Of a stretch of DNA of 64,000 nucleotides, positions 48,534-60,929 are shown in pieces. The DNA comes from Paramacrobiotus metropolitanus (taxonomy: Eukaryota; Tardigrada; Eutardigrada; Parachela; Macrobiotidae). The stretch covers positions 186,001 to 250,000 of the forward strand of contig NW_026570293.1 in NCBI RefSeq assembly GCF_019649055.1, in the 5' to 3' direction. Each line of letters begins with the position of its first letter. Position 1 is the stretch's first letter. The notes under the pieces were generated by a model. It worked only from the letters and a program-made list of their open reading frames with translations, was not told the DNA's origin and ran no database searches. The position numbers and the translations under genes are program-made.

Positions 48534-49380
48534 TTTCAAAGTAATGAAAATCTAAATAAAATCAGCAGCTGCAACTGATTAATTTAATATTAAAATGCAA
48601 AACTTGTCATAGCAATTTAGCCAAAGCAAAAAAGCAAGCGTTCAGACGAACGACGTACAGCGGCGGCTGTCGCCCGACCAGCAGCAGTCCATGTTTCCGG
48701 TTCATTGAGCACCGGTCACTGTTGCGACGGAAGTCTAATGTTCATCCATCTTTATCTCTATGTTTATGTACTTTGTAGTACAGTTTTCATTAACTTAAGC
48801 TTTTTGTTTATGCTTATGCGGCAAAGCCTTATGTTTATGAGTTATAATAGACCGAGCGAAGCTATCCATTCTAAGACCTGCTAAACGGCGTGGCACGCAA
48901 GGACAACCGGACTGAGTACTGACTGTACTTGTGCTCGTCATCTTCAATGCCAATAACATTAGCAGTACAACAGGAACAACAACAACGCCGAAGCGTGTTT
49001 TACAAAAGATAAAAAGTTCAACTAGAAATCACCGATAGCAAAGGTCAGAGTGCAAACAAACCAAAGCCCCAACCGAAAACAAGGTATCATAAACTGCCAC
49101 AGACCAACAAATCCTCAATATTGTAAGTACAGAGTACAGCAAAAAAAAGATTTTCAACTCTAAGCACAATTCATTTCCAAATTTCACGCAAGAGGAAAAT
49201 AAGGGGCTCACACACAGCCTTACAGAGAATAAGAATGCTTCGGCTCTGTGCATCCACATTCAATCCATTCAGGTGTAAAATCAGTGTGCAGCGGTAGTAC
49301 AACAAGCACAGTGCGCACCACAATCACTCCAGTAAGTTCGAGTGAAAAAGCTCCAAATGGGAAAGCGATCAGAAGTATCC
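48534..49380. other. Intergenic stretch between the two PR/SET genes
   Basis: No gene seen. It must hold the promoter of the THAP-PR/SET gene and the 3' end of the downstream-facing neighbour. TTTATG/TTATGC motifs repeat around 48750-48845. A dispersed repeat lies at 49228-49344. Confidence 0.4.
49228..49344 (+). repeat. Dispersed repeat, copy 2
   Basis: GAATGCTTCGGCTCTGTGCA...AAATCAGTGTGCAGCGGTA...CAGTAAGTTCGAG, matching 43958-44104. Confidence 0.45.
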
Positions 49381-52300
49381 TTATGATGACGCACTGCCCT
49401 GCATGAGGGTGCTGGACAGTGTCAACTGCGGCTCGGCGTCCAGCGACCGCTCCGGATGGCGCACCGTTAAATGGTAGGCGAACATCCCGCGGCGCACAAA
49501 ACCCTGCTGACACTCCTCACAGGAGAACGGGAATTCCGTGTAGTGTTTACACTTCTGCGGGGAACGTAATCCCTGCGATTCCCTTCCATCCGCGTGACCT
49601 TTTTACCGGTCGCCATTTTTTTACCGGCCGTCTTCCGCCCGTCCACCTTCCCTTCCGTGTGCACCCACCGGCGATGATTCACGAGATGCCGCGCCGTTGC
49701 GAACGATTTGCCGCATTCACAGACATGTTCCCGCGCCACACTGTGCACCCCTTTCGTATGTACCTGTAATCCTTCACGACGGCTAAAAACTTTGTCGCAC
49801 AGGGTGCAGGCAAACTCCCCGCTGCTGGTGTGCTTGCGGACATGCCGCCGGAAGTCCCGGAAGCTGGTGGGGCATTTCACCGGGAACTGGCTGTTGCAGA
49901 TGGAGCACAGGAGGTCTCCGTCGACGGAGTGGGACGCCAGGAGATGGTCGGAGAGGAGGGTGGTGGTGCGGAATTTCTCGTCACACAGCGGACATTTTAT
50001 GTTGACCGGTCCATCGTGAGACTGCATTCGGAGACAAAAAACATGCAACTTTTTATACATAGTTATTACAATCTATTTTAGCTACTCAGTAGCTAAAATT
50101 CAATTTAACGAAATTTTATGTCCAGTACGGTTTTAATAGGCAATGAAAATATTATATGTTCATTGCCTATTAAAACCGTACTGTATATACTTTGTAGAAT
50201 TTAGTTAAATTATGCGTGGTAAAGTTTTCTCGTGTTAATTGGGACGAATTCTTCACTTGATTGCATTTACTGAGTGGTGCTCATTGATGTGCTTATTGAA
50301 AAATAAATTTTTTGTTGGAAAAAAAATCAATTAAAATCAAAAAAGAATTTATCAATAAATAAGGGAGAAAACGAATAATTAACAAAATAATATACAGACC
50401 ATTCAAAAACTAAACACGATAAATGACAATAAATTAATATCAATTTTACCATGACGTGGCGCGCGAAAGTGTTATTAATGGCGAACCGCTTGTGGCATGT
50501 CGGACACTCGTACGGCTTCTCGGCATCCGACAGCAAATGCACCTGTTGAATATGCCGTTCCAGTCTTTTAAAGGAAATAAACGACCTGTTGCAGCGCGCA
50601 CAAGTATGTAGATCTTTCCGGGTGTGCCGCTCATCCACGTGCGCTATGAGCTCCTGCAAACAGGTCCCGGCAAACGCGCATTCCGGGCACTGCCGAATCT
50701 CCTCATCATCGTTTTGCATGGCATCCGCATCATGTTGGAGAAAATGAATTTTTCGCGCGGCGCGGGATTTAAATTCCAGCTGGCAGTCCGCGCACCACCC
50801 GTAATGACAATCCGGCCTACCCTGGACTTTCTTCCGGCGTTTTCTTCGTTCTACTGCATCTTTCGGCCAGATGCGGTCATATAACGCTTTGCGGGATAGA
50901 TAGTCCAAGCGTTCTTGCTGGATTCCCTCCACGCCGTTATTATTATTATTATTATTACTATTATTATTTTGACATCCTCCTTCGTCATCTGGGTCGATCG
51001 GAACAGCATCCTTTTCCTACGGTTGAACACACAGTTTTACATGTTTTAAATTTCAAGTTACAAATAAATTCATTTCAAATTTACAACGGGTCTCCATGTA
51101 ACTGTAATTTGAAACACGGTTTGTAAAGAAAAATTAAAATGTTCGAATCATTATACGTGTATAAAGTAGGAATTTACTGGGTTATTCACATTAACATAAG
51201 TTAAAGGAAAAATTACGCAGTTCATCGTTTCAACACATAATACACTTCAGAACAGCAAACTGCTAGGAAGCTGCTGCTTTCTTGAAAATTCACCTTAAAT
51301 TAACATTAGTTTTGCAAGGGATGTGCTAGGATCGTATAGAACTTCGGACAAAATCTGCCGATTGAGGGAATCGAACCCACAACTTCCATACTCTAAGGCC
51401 GAGAGAGGCACCACTAGGCTATCGGCAAAGCATACAAATTATTATCGAAATGTTTTATCAAACGATCCTACAGAGAGCGGCTGCCGCTCTAACAGTTTCA
51501 TTCGGGTCGAATCAAAAAATGTCGATAATTTTTTTTTAATTTTTAACCGAACCTTTTCCATCTCATCGGTATCGTGTCGTCCGGCGAGCTTTCGCTTCAA
51601 CTGCCACGCTTCGCGCCACGACAAACACGGCTTTCCCATCAGCTGCATATATTCATTCGCAGCGCGCCAGTCATCCTCCAGAAACGGTACCTTGTCCATC
51701 ACAGATTTGGCTGACGCGTCCGACTGGCATCTTATCCGTAGATACTCCGCGATAACCCCGGATACATCCGTCTTCGTCTGATCTTCGTTCGGTCCTGCGC
51801 GCTTCCATTGCGCAGAGTTTTTTGGCTCATCAAACCATTGGGCTAAGAGCTCCTCTTCCCGCTCCGACCATTTATGGTAGCCTCGAAAACTACGCGACCT
51901 TTTCGACTTCTTTTGTAATCCAGCGGATGCTTCATTGTCGTCTGGTGTCGCTGTAGGTGATTTCCGTTTTGTACCTTTCTTGGCGCTGATTTTCCCGAAA
52001 TGTTTGCGCTCCATCTGGAAAATCTTGTCCTCGATGGATTTGAGTTGGCGTGGCTGGCTGGAACGCTCGTCTCCCCGGTTGACGAGAAATGCCGCAATCT
52101 CTTTTAAGACATGTTGCCGGGCATTGAACTGTTTGCGGGAATTAAGATGTCCGTCGTGCCCGACCGATCCAGTCCATTTGGCGTAGTTATCCGCTGTGTT
52201 CAACCACTCGATAAGCAGATTCTCCTCCTCCACCAACCATTTGTGATAGCGCCGTTTGATTCGGGGTTTATCAGCCTAGGGTGGAAATTCAAAGAGTTTT

Positions 52301-55300
52301 GAGCCATGATTTTTTCATCTAAAAACAAATTCAGAAAATAAAACAAGCTTGTTGCTTTTCTGTTATAAAAACAAAAATTTAAAAAAAAACGATTAGCAGC
52401 ATTTAAACCTTTCGCCGATTTTAGTACACCATATCTCGGCAACCGGATGCTGCGCGCGCAAACGGTTTTCAAAACAATGTATACAAATCATTTAGCTTTA
52501 GAATGACATAAAGTATCACAAAAAAGTGATTCGAAGTCCACGAAAGCGAAAGTTTTAGTGTATGTATCCCATTTTTGACACCATGTACCGGGCCATTTTC
52601 CTTACATAGTCAATAAATTTTATCAATTTCTCCACCTAAGACGTATATTTAAAAATTATAACATTTCTTATTTACAATTTTGGATATTTTTTCAAAGTTT
52701 AGAATCTATTAATTTTTATTGGGGTAAACTTGTGCAAACGTATCGGTCTGTACACCGTGAGCAAATAAAAGTATACATTAAAAAAAGGTAATTTTTATTG
52801 TATTTCATGCCGTTGCAAATGTCCGGTTTGATTCTGAATTACTCGTAATTGTGATGCCTGAAGTGCGAAATGTTGATCGTAATTTTGAAGCCTGAAGCGT
52901 GAAATGTTTGAAAATCTTATTTCAACCCTTACATTAGTTGGCGCACTTTGTGGAGAATCAGTACTGTCTTTCGCCATATCATCCACGGAATCCAAGCCCG
53001 GCGAATCTGCGTCGCCCTCCAAAGGCACACAGCTGTCGGCGTTATTTTCCGCCGGTTGTTCCGCGTTCTCCTCCACGGTGACGACAACTTTCGGCAGGAT
53101 GCCTTTCAACTGTAATTGGAAGATCTTATCCAGAATATTCTGCGCGGTACGCTGCCGGGTGCCGGGTCCGCCCTTGTCCGCCAGCAGGGCGGCGATCAGA
53201 CCGGCGACTTCGATCTTGTTTAACGTCATGGGATAGTTCGATGTTTTGGCATGCGCCAGTCGCCACTGCTTGAAATTCTCCGGATCCTCGAACCAGTCGA
53301 TTAGCCAGCGTTCTTCCTTCGGTCGCCATAAAAGTAGCCGCGTTTCGGTTTTTTGGCGGCAACCGGCGTCGCGGGTGGACGCCCGCCATCCGAACGCAAG
53401 CGACGACGTTCTGCAAAAATAAATCAAAATTTTCATGCGGAAAGCAAGGGTAACGGAAAATGAATACAGCTGCGAAATTTGAATGTTTTTAATTATATTA
53501 AAAACAGCAGATTTGTGAAAATATCCATAACTGTAAAAACGACAAAAGTACTGAATTTCATGAAGCTGCAGTTCTATGCCATACCATACGTTTCCATTGG
53601 AAACGTATGGAAACTGTCCAATAAACCGAATTAATTTTTCAATGATTACAGAATTTAGTGTTTGATAAAGTTGCCTTACTTTCCGCTAACTAAAATTAAA
53701 TCTCTTTTAAATGACAGAAATTAGAAAAACGTTGTGATTAACACATGTAAGTTTGTCATAAATTTTCAATGAAATAAATCAGAAATTTATATTTAATAAT
53801 TAATTTTCAATTTAATTCTAGCCATTGAAAAAGTCATAATGTCAAATGGTATCGTCGCTTTTCTTACCGGCTGTTAGTGTGTTGTTGCTGCCCAGATTTT
53901 TCTTGACCTTTCTGTCGTCGGCATCACCGTTGTTTGGACAATCTCCAGTTGCCACGAAATCCGCCAAACTATGTTGTACACTCTCCGCAACGTCACACAA
54001 ATGCTCCGATGTTGGCAAATATTCGTTCTGATCGCCGTTCGCTGCTTCGATTTCGTTCTCGTCATTCTCCGGTAAATAACCTTAAAAGAACTATCCACAA
54101 TAATCAACGGACAAAAAAAATTAAAGTAATAATATTACAAAAAAGGATACTTATTAAACACACCAGAATTAAAGATTACAGTTATTTTCGAAATTAATAA
54201 ACAGCTAAGAGGTTCCAAGTTCCAACCATACCTTGTGACGGCAGATTTTCCAAGGCCAGATTTTCTTTATTGAGAAGTTGGCCATAGCGTTCGGAGTACC
54301 AGAAGGAGAGCTCCGTATCCGCCGGGATATCTTTTGTAGTGGCCAGATAAACCGCATCATTGTGGCAGAAGGCCACGAGATTCTGCCGATCGGCACGCAC
54401 CGCTTCCCGCACAAATTTCACCCAGTTACACCGATCATCGCAGTCCAGATCAAACACTTGCACACCGTGGATGCGGCTGTTCTGGTCACGCAGGCCAAAA
54501 CGCTGATCAACGGTGAAGGTGACGCTAGCCTGCCGTGTCAGGGGAGCGACCAGCGGGCCGAATACGGTCGGATGCGGGATGGCCGTTCTGGCAAAGACAC
54601 CTTGATCTGCCGGTAAAGTAAAGAAATCACAATGTCATCATATCAAGTTATCAACCCACTCATACAGTACGCTGCACTGCCCATTCATTTTACACAGCGC
54701 AACCGCGCGTACACTGAACCGGCAGTCGTACGAAGCGGATTTAGCGGTTGAATGGAGAAATAGCCGGTTGCGCAACTGAACGAGCTATAACCGGTTGCGC
54801 GGTTTATCACAGAGGCCTCGATCAGTGCAGAACCTAGTACTCGCACTTGTACGTACGAATACACTCGTACGACTGGCACGAGTACAGTATACATGTACTG
54901 CAAATAAAATAAATTATTATGATTTTCGCCACAAACATCAATGAACCGTACCGCAAGTACTGCGCTGGAGTTACTTTCCCTTGGCTGTTTTAATACAGCT
55001 CTGCGCATAGCTGGTTTTTATAATGAATGACAGGTGTCTTGGATTTTTTAGCTACTTACTGGTGTGCGACTGTACGAATTTCCTCATTTTTTTCAGTTGG
55101 ATGATACCTGTTACTACATATTATTTTATCCTGCCAGGTTAAAATCCCGTGCTAGACTGTCACCGTAGCGGGAATGGGCTGCCCGCTCTGATGCGAATTA
55201 AATTAAATTGATTAAACCTTACCAAGCATCCCGTCTTTCTGCGCGATGTACAGCTGCGCCGGTAGAGTGCCGTACGCTTTGGCCACCGTTGGCGTGTCCT

Positions 55301-58300
55301 TCATTAGTGGTGAATGCAGCACGCAAGGTTCATCACTCGACTGCATGAGGACGCAGCTCTCGCACCTCCATAGCACTACAGAAAAGACACTTCTAATACA
55401 CCGCTGCTGGAAATACTGTTCTGATGCGGGTCTCTGATAGAAGCAAGGAAAGTTATCGGAGAGTCGATTATGGAAATGCGGCTTAACCCGTTGACGGGCA
55501 TTGGTGTTAGGAAACGACAAGGTGTTTGAGAATTTTTCCCCAGCGAGCGGCAATAGTTAATCGATAACCCATAACGAAATAAGCAATAAGGGACTTCAAA
55601 GCAACAATAAAAACATTATTCAACCTTATGTCTCAAGTTAATTAAAAACTACAGGTGCGCGAAAATCGCTAATTTCGACTTGTCTGAGCTCTCTGCGTGC
55701 CTTGGTCAACAACTTTCTAGTCGATGATTCAATAAATTCGAGATAAATCAGCAAGGTACAAGTGATAATGCTTTATTCAGAAATGTCCACCATGGCATCC
55801 AAAAGTCAAACACTGCAAGGCCATTGTCCGTCAAACACACGTGTTACTTGCTAACGCCATTGCCCATGAAGGGTCTAAAAGAACATGGAATTGGCCACGT
55901 GCGCTGTAATCCATTCATCGTAAACTTGCAATGTCTTTTAACGTCACGTTCGACGGGCCGTACTGCGAATGTTAAAAAACGAGCAGTCAAATAGCTTTTA
56001 TTCTAACTGCTAATTAAAAATTTTAAATAATTAGTGTACACCGCGCTTACATCTTGGTGCTTGTTCTCATCTGGGAACATTTCACACAATGCATCCACCA
56101 GACAAGCGGGATAAACAGCAGTTTTGATGTCTTCCAGCTTTTTGCCATTTTGTTATCACGAAAAAAACTACTAAAGGTTGCTGCAAAACCGTTGTAAAAA
56201 ACACCAGATACAATCATCACAATCACAGAACCTCAAAAGTACTCATAAATAAATCTCTCTCAAATTTGTATCCAGCTTGAGGGAAACACGCACCTTCAGT
56301 TTCCAGTACACAGCACGATAAATCTCGCTCCGCGCTTTCTTGCCAGTATTCCCACAATCAATCTGCTTCTGTACAATGGCTTTCAACCATTGCGGTATAA
56401 CTAAATCACGTTCCATAAATAATAATTCCATAATCTCCATAATTGTTAAATTTAACGTGCGAACAAAGTAAAAACGCGTGCGAACAAAGTAAATCTATTA
56501 AAAACACTCGAAAATTAAAAAATCACCTCCGCCGTGAAGCAGAAGAGCTCTTTGCAATGTCTTTGTTGAGCAACTGCAGTGGTGGTTTGACAACTAATAA
56601 TTTGGCGCTTGAAAAAAACCAGCGTGCAGCAACAAAGCCGGTAACGCATGCACAGCTGTGACTGCTTAGTGTACCATCCACTACTACGATTTCCCACTTT
56701 TTTATTTGCTTCTTCCCGCGTGAAAATTTTGCAAAATAATAATTTCTTTATTCGTTGCGTACTTTTTAAAAATGCCTCAAACACGGGCAAAAACGCTTAA
56801 AGAGGCAAAGGATATTTTTGAGGAATTGACAAACAGACCACACCGAGAGATTGACATCGTTTGTCTTCCACCGGAAGCTGGTGTGTGCTCGGATACAGAG
56901 GATATTGATGAAAATGATCTGAGACCGCAAATGCCCAAAGATGTGGCTGGAGATCTCGATGTTTGCTACGAGACTGATTCAGAGGCCGAAGACGGTCCAG
57001 CTCCAAAGCGAAAGAAAGGCGTCATTCTCCGGCCGGAAGTAGACTGGAAGCCTGACGAGAGCGCTGTCGTGCCATTTCCAGAGCACACGGGAGAAATGCC
57101 GAGGAAGCTTGCAAACGAACATCCAGAGCTGATCAGCAAGACACCTTTGGAACTTTTAAGATGTATTTTGATGATATTGTAGCGACTCATATTATTACGG
57201 AATCCGAACGATATGCCAGACAGAACAACGCTGATTTCCAGCTTCCCATGCGTGATCTTTTTTGTTCATCGGGATACTCTTGTACAGCGGAATTGTGCAG
57301 CTGCCTACTACGAGACACTTCTGGATGCGCTCCGCATTGTTCAGCTTTCCGGCCGTTTCTTCGAGGATGTCATGTAAACGATTCGAGGTGAGCAAAGGCA
57401 AATAAATTTTGTTGGTGCAGTTTTGCCGTCACCTGGGGCGGGTGCAATATAAGCAGTATTTTTTTATTGTGGAATCAGGATAAGGTCTTGTCGCTTCGGA
57501 CATAAAACATACGGCACGTACTTCCGGTTGCAGGAACCCATCAAAAAACGCATTTGTTCATCGACACCCTGGGTGGTTGGCAGTAATAATTTAATTTTAT
57601 TTTTTCTAGAAAATTAAAAAATATTTCCATTTGGCCGACAACGATCACTTGGATCCGGAGGATAAAATGGCCAAAGTTAACCCCTTCTTCACTCTTCTGA
57701 AGGAAAAACTTCTTCAGTTCGGGATTTTTGATCCGTTTTTTAGCGTTGATGAAGAAATGATTCCTTATTTCGGGCACCATTCTTGCAAAATGTTCATGAG
57801 AGGCAAACCATGCCGGTTCGGGTACAAGCTCTGGGTGTTGTGTGGATCACGGGGATATCCGTACACATTTTTCGCGTATACTGGAAAAGATGCTACGGGC
57901 AAGGATGTTGCCGAACTATTGAAGCCACTTGGATCTCGAGTTGTTTTGAAATTGTTGTCTGTGGTCAAGTGTCCAGATGCACACTGTGTGTTCTTCGATA
58001 ATTTCTTTACGTCTTATGCGCTTTTGGAGGAATTGCGAGCGCTCGGTTTTAGAGCCACCGGCACAGCGCGTGAAAATCGTCTGAAGAAATGTCCGTTTCC
58101 GGACAACAAAAAATTTAAAAAAACTGAACGTGGTAGCCACGCTGCCTGTTGCACGGCCAATGTGATTGCTGTGAAGTGGCATGACAATACCGCAGTATGC
58201 CTCGCGTCCAACTACGATACCGTTACACCTCTTGGAAAGGCAAAGCGATAAAGTCGCGCCGCGAAGAAGAAGGTTTTAATTGACCAGCCGCGGATGATTG

Positions 58301-59538
58301 CCAACTATAATAAACATATGGGTGGTGTTGACCTTTGTGACCGGTTTATTAGTAACTTCCGGCCGATGCTGCGTTTCAAAAAGTGGTGGTGGCCACTTTT
58401 TTCAAACTCCATTGCCATGATCGCGGTTGCGGCATGGCGAGTTCATGGTGAAGTAGGAGGCAAACTCACACAAATTGAGTTTCTTTCGCAGCTGGTTGAA
58501 GAACTGCTGATGTGTGATGCGCCGCCGATCACTACTGCAACTGGACCGTCGACTCCAATTTCTGATGCCGCCCGCTACGACAGTTGTAGCCACATCCAGG
58601 AAAAATGCAAGCCCGGACGATGCAGGCAGTGTAAACGCAACTCAGCGTGTCAGAAATGCAGCAAGTGCAATGTTAAATTACACAAGGACTGCTTTGTGAA
58701 GTACCATATGCCAGAGTAACGGAAGTTTTAAAACTACTATTGCTAGTATCGTTTATTTTGGGTTTTTATACCTGTATTATTGTTCAAAATGCTTGAGAAC
58801 GAGTTTTGGGCGTTTTTAGTTTTTTGCTGACCAGTGGTCAATTTGTTGACCACTTCTGTATTCCTGTTTTAAAGTGCTTTTTTTGTATTGTATAACGAAG
58901 TTATTGCGCTGACATAATGCCTATTTGCTTAATTATTACAGAATTAAACGTTTTTCTGCCGTAGACTGTCCATGGGCATTGGCGTTGGCAAACGACATGC
59001 TCACCACCACTGACCTATGGTCAGCACAAGCTCACAAAAAATTCCCTGTCTTAATTGATTTTTTTCATCGGGAAATCCCGATTTTCAAAAGGAAATTCGC
59101 ACTCCTTCGGGTACCGCCCGCTGGAGGGTTAATCGTCTTCTTGATAAACGTCTTACTGTTAACCCTAAAATTCTTGAAGCCAGTTCCATACCTGCTTTCG
59201 AATTTCTACTCAAAAAATCAGTTGATCTTCCTAGATGCTTTTTTTATAGCATGAAAATTGTTTTTGTTCGACCAGACTTGAAGTCCCTTTTGGGTTGTCT
59301 GCTCTTGCGCCGTAATAATAATAATAATAATAATAATAATGATACTCTTACATGTACTGGCGTAGTTGCCGCTTTTTCCATCTGAATTTAAGCTGCCCCG
59401 AAGAGCTGGATAGTGGTCCCTTAGCTGGTGGGAGAGTGCGGATGGGGGAGCAGCATGGCGTCGGTTTCGTGCGGGAATGATAAACAAATGATTATCATCG
59501 CTCAGAGGAGAGACGTTGAGACTGTTCTGGCTTTGCAT
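49381..59538 (-). CDS. PR/SET - SANT-like - C2H2 zinc finger protein (PRDM-like)
   Basis: Proposed exons: 59352-59538, 55223-55375, 54232-54606, 53868-54080, 52933-53410, 51472-52275, 50450-51016, 49381-50021. Phases agree and total 1139 aa after compensating two one-base homopolymer shifts (A4 at 53330-53333, T5 at 49600-49604). Residues 63-113: zinc knuckle (CESC...CVLHS). 114-238: PR/SET (GVFARTAIPHPTVFGPL, CNWVKFVREA, LSFWYSERYG). Next is an acidic linker. Then a basic AT-hook-like stretch (GGRPPATP) and three SANT/trihelix-like units (ERWLIDWFEDPENF, ENLLIEWLNTADNY, ELLAQWFDEPKNS). A coding Asn microsatellite lies at 50935-50970. Nine C2H2 fingers follow; finger 4 is completed exactly across the last splice (FARHVM|SH). 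A histone methyltransferase-like or DNA-binding regulator is likely (family knowledge). Intron 1 contains piggyBac copy 2. The first coding exon and the weak GTAGGA donor at 51471 are the least certain parts. Confidence 0.7.
50123..50183. repeat. Perfect 25-bp inverted repeat in last intron of the PR/SET-C2H2 gene
   Basis: Arms 50123-50147 and 50159-50183 are exact reverse complements separated by 11 nt. It lies between the two zinc-finger exons. It may be a MITE or a stable intronic hairpin. Confidence 0.85.
51356..51427 (-). tRNA. tRNA-like sequence (probably a pseudogene or SINE head)
   Basis: The minus strand has a perfect 7-bp acceptor stem (TGCCGAT/ATCGGCA), an A-box TAGCCTAGTGG and a B-box GGTTCGATTCC over 72 nt, with a T-arm carrying one mismatch. 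The D and anticodon arms do not fold canonically: the best anticodon stem is CTCT/AGAG and the loop lacks U33. It lies in an intron of the PR/SET-C2H2 gene. Pol III promoter boxes are intact, so it could be transcribed even if not a working tRNA. Confidence 0.35.
52510..52601. mobile_element. Truncated copy of the TTAA-type MITE
   Basis: Shares GTGATTCG, CGAAAGCGAAAGTTTTAGTG and TGTATCCCATTTTTG with 62364-62472 and keeps one terminal repeat (TGTACCGGGCCATTTTCC, followed by TTA). The other end is lost. It is in the intron before the SANT-like exon of the PR/SET-C2H2 gene. Confidence 0.65.
55998..56440 (-). CDS. Antisense small gene inside piggyBac copy 2
   Basis: Same three-exon structure as in copy 1 (first exon 56294-56440). 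The encoded protein is unchanged because the differing A run lies in an intron by this model. Confidence 0.33.
56772..58719 (+). pseudogene. piggyBac transposase, copy 2 (two frameshifts plus shared stop)
   Basis: Exon 1 is 56772-57387 and exon 2 is 57610-58719. One T is missing at each of 57154-57157 and 57258-57263 relative to copy 1. Each breaks the exon 1 frame, and together they leave it two bases short. Exon 2, with the catalytic core and the cysteine-rich domain, is identical in coding content to copy 1, including the TAA at 58249-58251. The shortened T runs may be base-calling errors. Confidence 0.85.
59312..59340. repeat. (AAT)n microsatellite
   Basis: About nine AAT units in intron 1 of the PR/SET-C2H2 gene, immediately beside the exon 1 donor. 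Confidence 0.9.
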
Positions 59539-60929
59539 CGCAGTTTCCGGTCGTACAGTGTGCAGCTGTCCTTGGTGGAGGTGGACCAAATGGCGTGAAG
59601 CTGCGCTTCTACGGCTACAAGAAACCAGACAGTCAGCAACTAACAACTTCGCATAGAATTCTTCTCGACAGTTATCAAGTATCCCGTCATAGCGCGTAAA
59701 CAGTCGCGAAACAACAGGAGACGGAGAACAGTAGATGTGACGTACCTGGGCAGCTGGGCTGTCCTGGATGTGTTCTTGTGGAACGACCATTAATTCGTCC
59801 ATAATTCACAGCTTTCGAAGGAAATAAAGGCAGGGAATAAGCATCTTCACGGTCCTCGGAGTTTCACAAAATTCGCATTGATTACATATAATCGAGCTGA
59901 ACGTAGACACAGTACCCACATGTACTGCGCACATGCGATAAAACCTCGACAGATCGACCAATTTTAAAAAAGACCTGCTGCGAGAACGAATTCGCGTGAA
60001 AAAATAATCACAAACGGAACGTCCGCAATCTGCAGCTTGCCTCTGGATTAATCACTAAAAGCGTTTGGGAACGGTAACTCCAAAACGAAACGAGACAAGC
60101 AACGGACGTTAAACAACAGTGATAACACTGATAATCAATGATCCACTGTTACTGTAAACAACAAATCTGTGTGTTGCTGCATCCCACAGCTGGCAAATCA
60201 GTAATAATCAGACTCCTGAAAATTAAGTAACAGCAAAACGCAATGCAGATACGCTGAGATTCAGCTACTTCCGTTCACGTAACTGCCACATGGTGCCATG
60301 CAGATACAGCCACTTCCGTTCAGCCAACTGCAACTACGGTGGTTTCCAGTGAACAGCTGTAATCTTGTACTCGCAATAGGAAATCAAAATCAATTAAATC
60401 ACCGATATTTTATCCGATCAAAATCACCGATATTACGATATACCGTCATTTTAACCCTCGCTAAAATCTTCTTCGCTCGCTCATGAAATTGTTCTCCGCT
60501 CGCTCGTGCTGTCTCGCCGCATTTCTTTTTTGGTTCAGATCGCACGGCTCGTAGACCACTTCGTCTTTTCTTATCCTCTCGCTCGCAATCGAAACCACAG
60601 GCGCATTTACAGTACAGTAATAACATACAAAAAAGGATTATCTAATATCTGCGGTGTGGATATTTTTCTATTGGCAGTTGGCACGTACACCGGACCACCG
60701 GTACACGTAGTTCCTGCTTTTGTTTTCTGCAAGTTTTGCACAGCAGTTAACTATTTTATTTTGCATAGCTGCAAAGAGACATAATTCAATATCAGAATCT
60801 CAAAGGAATTGATACAGGAAAGCACAGGACGTAAAATATCCACTTGCAAAGATAGCAACGAACACGACTAATTTCTCAACTTTGGTAAGAAATTGCAGAC
60901 GTAATAATTAACGTCGGCTGACACTGTGT
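59539..60929. other. Upstream region of the PR/SET-C2H2 gene; intergenic
   Basis: A short minus-strand frame with ATG at 59802 (MDELMVVPQEHIQDSPAAQ) ends at a good GTACGT donor (exon end 59746). Joined to the acceptor at 59614 it meets a stop at once. It may be a 5' UTR exon with an upstream frame, or an alternative first exon. No other gene is seen up to 60929. Confidence 0.35.

Larger units (their letters stand above)
55487..59128 (+). mobile_element. piggyBac element, copy 2
   Basis: 3642 bp bounded by TTAA at 55483-55486 and 59129-59132, with the same ends as copy 1. By eye it differs from copy 1 only in five homopolymer lengths: A runs near 55976 and 56161 longer, T runs near 57154 and 57258 shorter, and a T run near 58766 longer. 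It is inserted in intron 1 of the PR/SET-C2H2 gene, in antisense orientation to it. Confidence 0.93.

Noticed and set aside
59746-59802. First coding exon of the PR/SET-C2H2 gene
   Set aside because: The good donor joined to the next acceptor (59614) gives an immediate stop. Phase supports translation from 59538, so this is kept only as a possible 5' UTR or alternative exon.
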